In this document: piece by piece, positions 5,701-5,761 of the stretch | Position numbering within the stretch: position 1 is the stretch's first letter | Layout of the letters: each line of letters starts with the position of its first letter | Assembly (NCBI GenBank): GCA_013695405.1 | Contig: JACDAO010000729.1 | Span: 1 to 5,761, forward strand | Direction: 5' to 3' | Length of the DNA stretch: 5,761 bases | From: Acidobacteriota bacterium | GTDB taxonomy: Bacteria; Acidobacteriota; Vicinamibacteria; Vicinamibacterales; Vicinamibacteraceae | Notes under the pieces: generated by a model | The model's input: only the letters and a program-made list of their open reading frames with translations | What the model was told of the DNA's origin: nothing | The model's database searches: none | Translations under genes and position numbers: made by a program

Positions 5701-5761
5701 CCCGCGGCGACCGCCGGACAAGTCCGGCGGCTACTAGCAAGCCCCGCGGCGCCCGCCGGAC
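5701..5761 (+). repeat. REP-like palindromic element, copy 2 plus the start of copy 3 (about 42-bp tandem unit, cut by the window edge)
   Basis: Copy 2 is CCGCCGGAC-AA-GTCCGGCGG at 5711-5730; the 26-nt block 5709-5734 is the exact reverse complement of 4560-4585. The 19 nt at 5701-5719 recur at 5743-5761 with one change, giving a 42-bp period; the second repeat breaks off in mid-palindrome at the window end. This is either a tandem array or a clustered pair of REP-like units. Directly after the binding-protein gene it could act as a transcript-end hairpin. No U-tract follows, so an intrinsic terminator is not supported. The stretch 5661-5700 between the stop and the repeat shows nothing recognisable. 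Confidence 0.7.

Noticed and set aside
5701..5761. A CRISPR array at the right edge
   Set aside because: Only about one and a half units are visible, the unit is a nearly perfect palindrome, and there is no evidence of varied spacers or cas genes.

Overview
The window is GC-rich chromosomal DNA from a Gram-negative heterotroph. The best guess is Acidobacteriota, class Vicinamibacteria or a relative. That guess rests on the Oar-like TonB-dependent receptor with an N-terminal carboxypeptidase-regulatory-like domain and the plug motif NFDAEFGRAGGAVTNV, on the dense GC-rich coding, and on short palindromic intergenic repeats. No 16S rRNA or other phylogenetic marker is present, so the placement is an inference.

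Layout. Bases 1-1391 (minus strand) hold the N-terminal 463 codons of an outer-membrane TonB-dependent receptor whose C-terminus lies beyond the left edge. Bases 1392-1712 are a divergent control region. It contains a good sigma70-like promoter firing left into the receptor, a weaker promoter firing right, and two similar inverted-repeat sites of the form TGGT-N3-ACCA (1484-1496 and 1594-1604), one at each promoter. Rightward there are three collinear plus-strand genes: a full-length UxaA/GarD-family sugar-acid dehydratase (1713-3281), a zinc-dependent medium-chain alcohol/polyol dehydrogenase (3398-4549), and a lipoprotein sugar-binding protein of the ribose-ABC type (4644-5660). The partner ATPase and permease of the binding protein are not in the window and may follow to the right.

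The spacers are unusual. The 116-nt gap after the dehydratase is an AT-rich island, 3283-3373, that folds almost entirely into one long imperfect hairpin. The gap before the binding-protein gene and the region after it carry inverted copies of a 26-nt REP-like palindromic element. A further partial copy at the right edge suggests a roughly 42-bp tandem array that the window truncates.

Working model (inference): this is a catabolic and uptake locus for a sugar acid or a related polyol/oligosaccharide. The TonB receptor would take substrate across the outer membrane and the lipoprotein would capture the monomer in the periplasm. The dehydrogenase and dehydratase would then process it towards a 2-keto-3-deoxy sugar acid. 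Both transcription directions would be controlled by one FadR-subfamily GntR repressor, the regulator class known for hexuronate and related acid pathways, acting at the two TGGT-N3-ACCA operators. No regulator gene is visible here, and the exact substrate cannot be read from the sequence.
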